64,000 nucleotides of DNA, taken from positions 868,001 through 932,000 of the forward strand of contig NZ_CP135921.1 of the NCBI RefSeq assembly GCF_032397745.1. The letters run 5' to 3'. Of this stretch, positions 62,712 through 64,000 are shown piece by piece. Numbering within the stretch: position 1 is the first letter of the stretch; each line of letters begins with the position of its first letter. Both the position numbers and the translations under genes were made by a program. A model generated the notes under the pieces. The model was not told where the DNA came from, did not search any database, and saw only the letters and a program-made list of their open reading frames with translations. Origin of the DNA: Bradyrhizobium prioriisuperbiae. Lineage in GTDB: Bacteria > Pseudomonadota > Alphaproteobacteria > Rhizobiales > Xanthobacteraceae.

Positions 62712-63776
62712 ATGACCCTTGCCACCATCGACCTTGCCCTGCGAGTCGGCACCACGGCGCTGCTATTGCTGCTGGCGATGGTGCTGCTGCGCGACGTCGG
62801 CCACACCACAGCGGGACGGCTGGCCGCCGCCTTCGCGCTGGGATCCGCAGCCTACGCGCTGAGTTCGGCAGCCGGTTTCGCTGAGCCTGTGACGTGGTCG
62901 CGCGGACTGCTGATCGCGCTGTCGACCGGCAATGTGGTCGTATTCTGGCTGTTCGCACGGGCGTTGTTCGACGACGGCTTTGTCGTGCGCGGATGGCATG
63001 CCGCGGCCTGGGCGGCGATGGTCAGCCTGAGCATCCTGAACTGCGCCGTGCTGGCACCCGACCATGGCCCGGGCAACCGCATACTCGGTCCGGCCCTGAC
63101 CCTGGCCGCCCTCACATTCATCGTGCTCGCGGTCGGCCAGAGCGTCGCATCGTGGTCCGCCGACCTGGTGGAGGGCCGTCGCCGGCTGCGGGTGTTCATT
63201 GTGGCCGCCACCGCAATCTATGGCGGGATCAACACCGCTCTGCAGTTGCTTCCCGCCAGCGACCCGCCGTCGATGCTGTTCAGCACCATCAACGCCCTGG
63301 CTCTGGCCGGGATTGTCGCCGTCATCACGGTCTCGATGATGCGGGCCGCGGGTGACGACGTGTTCGTGACGCCCACCCCTGCCCGTCACGCCGGCCCTCC
63401 GCCGGACGAGCCCGCGCACGTCACCGATCGGAAACTCGCCGACGCGCTGGCGCGGCTGATGTCGGAGGAGCGGATCTATCGCCAGGAAGGCGTGACCATC
63501 GGACTGCTTGCCACGCGACTCAGTGTTCCCGAATACAAGGTACGGCGACTGATCAACCAGCAGCTCGGCTACCGCAACTTCAACGTATTTCTCAACAACT
63601 ACCGGATCGAAGAGGCCAAGGCGGCGCTGGCCGACCCGGCTCAGGCTGCCGTGCCGGTCACGACCATTGCGCTCGATGCCGGCTTCCAGTCGCTGGGACC
63701 GTTCAACCGCGCCTTCAAGACCGAGACCGGCGTGACGCCGACGGAATATCGTCGCGCTCGGACATCGGCAGCATAA
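62712..63776 (+). CDS. Membrane-embedded AraC-family regulator
   Basis: A 354-residue protein. Residues 1-220 contain about six or seven hydrophobic spans (ALRVGTTALLLLLAMVLLRDVG, AAWAAMVSLSILNCAVLAP, LALAGIVAVITVSMM). Residues 235-350 are an AraC-type helix-turn-helix (VTIGLLATRLSVPEYKVRRLINQQLGYRNFNVFLNNYRIEEAKAALAD, VPVTTIALDAGFQSLGPFNRAFKTETGVTPTEYRR). The architecture suggests a regulator that senses at or in the membrane. It is the last complete gene in the window, on the same strand as a signal-peptide gene starting 144 bases later. Confidence 0.87.
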   Translation: MTLATIDLALRVGTTALLLLLAMVLLRDVGHTTAGRLAAAFALGSAAYALSSAAGFAEPVTWSRGLLIALSTGNVVVFWLFARALFDDGFVVRGWHAAAWAAMVSLSILNCAVLAPDHGPGNRILGPALTLAALTFIVLAVGQSVASWSADLVEGRRRLRVFIVAATAIYGGINTALQLLPASDPPSMLFSTINALALAGIVAVITVSMMRAAGDDVFVTPTPARHAGPPPDEPAHVTDRKLADALARLMSEERIYRQEGVTIGLLATRLSVPEYKVRRLINQQLGYRNFNVFLNNYRIEEAKAALADPAQAAVPVTTIALDAGFQSLGPFNRAFKTETGVTPTEYRRARTSAA

Positions 63777-63920
63777 ACTTCTGATTTCCAGCTGAAATTT
63801 CGAATTCGGCCAGCCGTTTCCAGCTTTCGGTCAGGCCGATTCCAGAATCGGCGAGCGGCCGCTGCACGCACCGGGCTTGTATCCCTCCACGCGCTCAGGC
63901 GCAGCAACGGGAACGAGCCG

Positions 63921-64000
63921 ATGAAAAAAGCCAACATGTTGATCCTGGCAACAGTCAGCGCGACAGCACTGGGCGTCGCCACTCTGACCGCGGCCTGGCC
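63921..64000 (+). CDS. Start of a secreted protein, cut by the window edge
   Basis: Twenty-six codons from ATG 63921 (after GGGAACGAG) read MKKANMLILATVSATALGVATLTAAW, a signal peptide. The rest lies beyond the window, so the product is unknown. Confidence 0.55.
   Translation, partial: MKKANMLILATVSATALGVATLTAAW

Overview
The window looks like a chromosome segment from a Bradyrhizobium-like alphaproteobacterium (Nitrobacteraceae). The evidence is high G+C, an alphaproteobacterial RpoH next to an RluA-type pseudouridine synthase, purA preceded by a proline-rich single-span membrane protein, and REP-like palindromes of the GCCCGGATGAGCG and CGCCCGACTTGATCGGGC types. No taxonomic search was possible, so the genus is an inference.

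The window falls into two parts separated by a tRNA-Glu(CTC) gene at about 38.4-38.5 kb on the minus strand. Positions 1-38,400 read as accessory DNA: several self-contained catabolic modules, each with its own importer, enzymes and often a regulator, mixed with broken genes. From left to right they are as follows. (1) A frameshifted LysR gene and an orphan glycine riboswitch, then a GNAT acetyltransferase. (2) A beta-hydroxyacid dehydrogenase divergent from an FAH-family enzyme, followed by an amino-acid-type binding protein and a TRAP transporter with a fused DctQ-DctM permease. (3) A cupin/binding protein/RidA operon divergent from two ABC permeases, an ATPase, a GntR regulator and a gamma-glutamyltransferase. 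(4) A truncated LysR gene. (5) A minus-strand run of four metabolic genes in the order VOC, M19, M19, VOC, led by a three-gene ABC importer; one M19 copy is frameshifted. (6) A GntR regulator divergent from a translationally coupled operon for flavin-dependent N-demethylation or amine oxidation (DgcA-like, DgcB-like, two ETF subunits, RidA, rhodanese). (7) An IS630-family element with clear ends. (8) PhzF, a NitT/TauT-type ABC importer and a RidA gene, with a divergent GntR regulator and second FAH enzyme. Three separate RidA proteins suggest that several of these pathways handle nitrogen compounds with imine or enamine intermediates.

From 38.4 kb to the end the content is mostly core genome: DUF6476-like protein, RluA-family synthase, rpoH with a strong terminator, a galactarate/glucarate module (garD, kdgD, LysR, MFS transporter) with striking palindromes, a formyltransferase-like protein, purA, two paralogous EamA transporters, a glutathione transferase, a TadG-like protein, two AraC regulators, a PQQ dehydrogenase, a branched-chain-type binding protein, a FUSC-family protein, a methyltransferase, and the start of a secreted protein cut by the window edge.

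The points most worth a second look are the orphan riboswitch, the M19 proteins whose usual metal-ligand residues are substituted, the demethylase operon that includes RidA and rhodanese, and the operator-like palindromes shared between modules.
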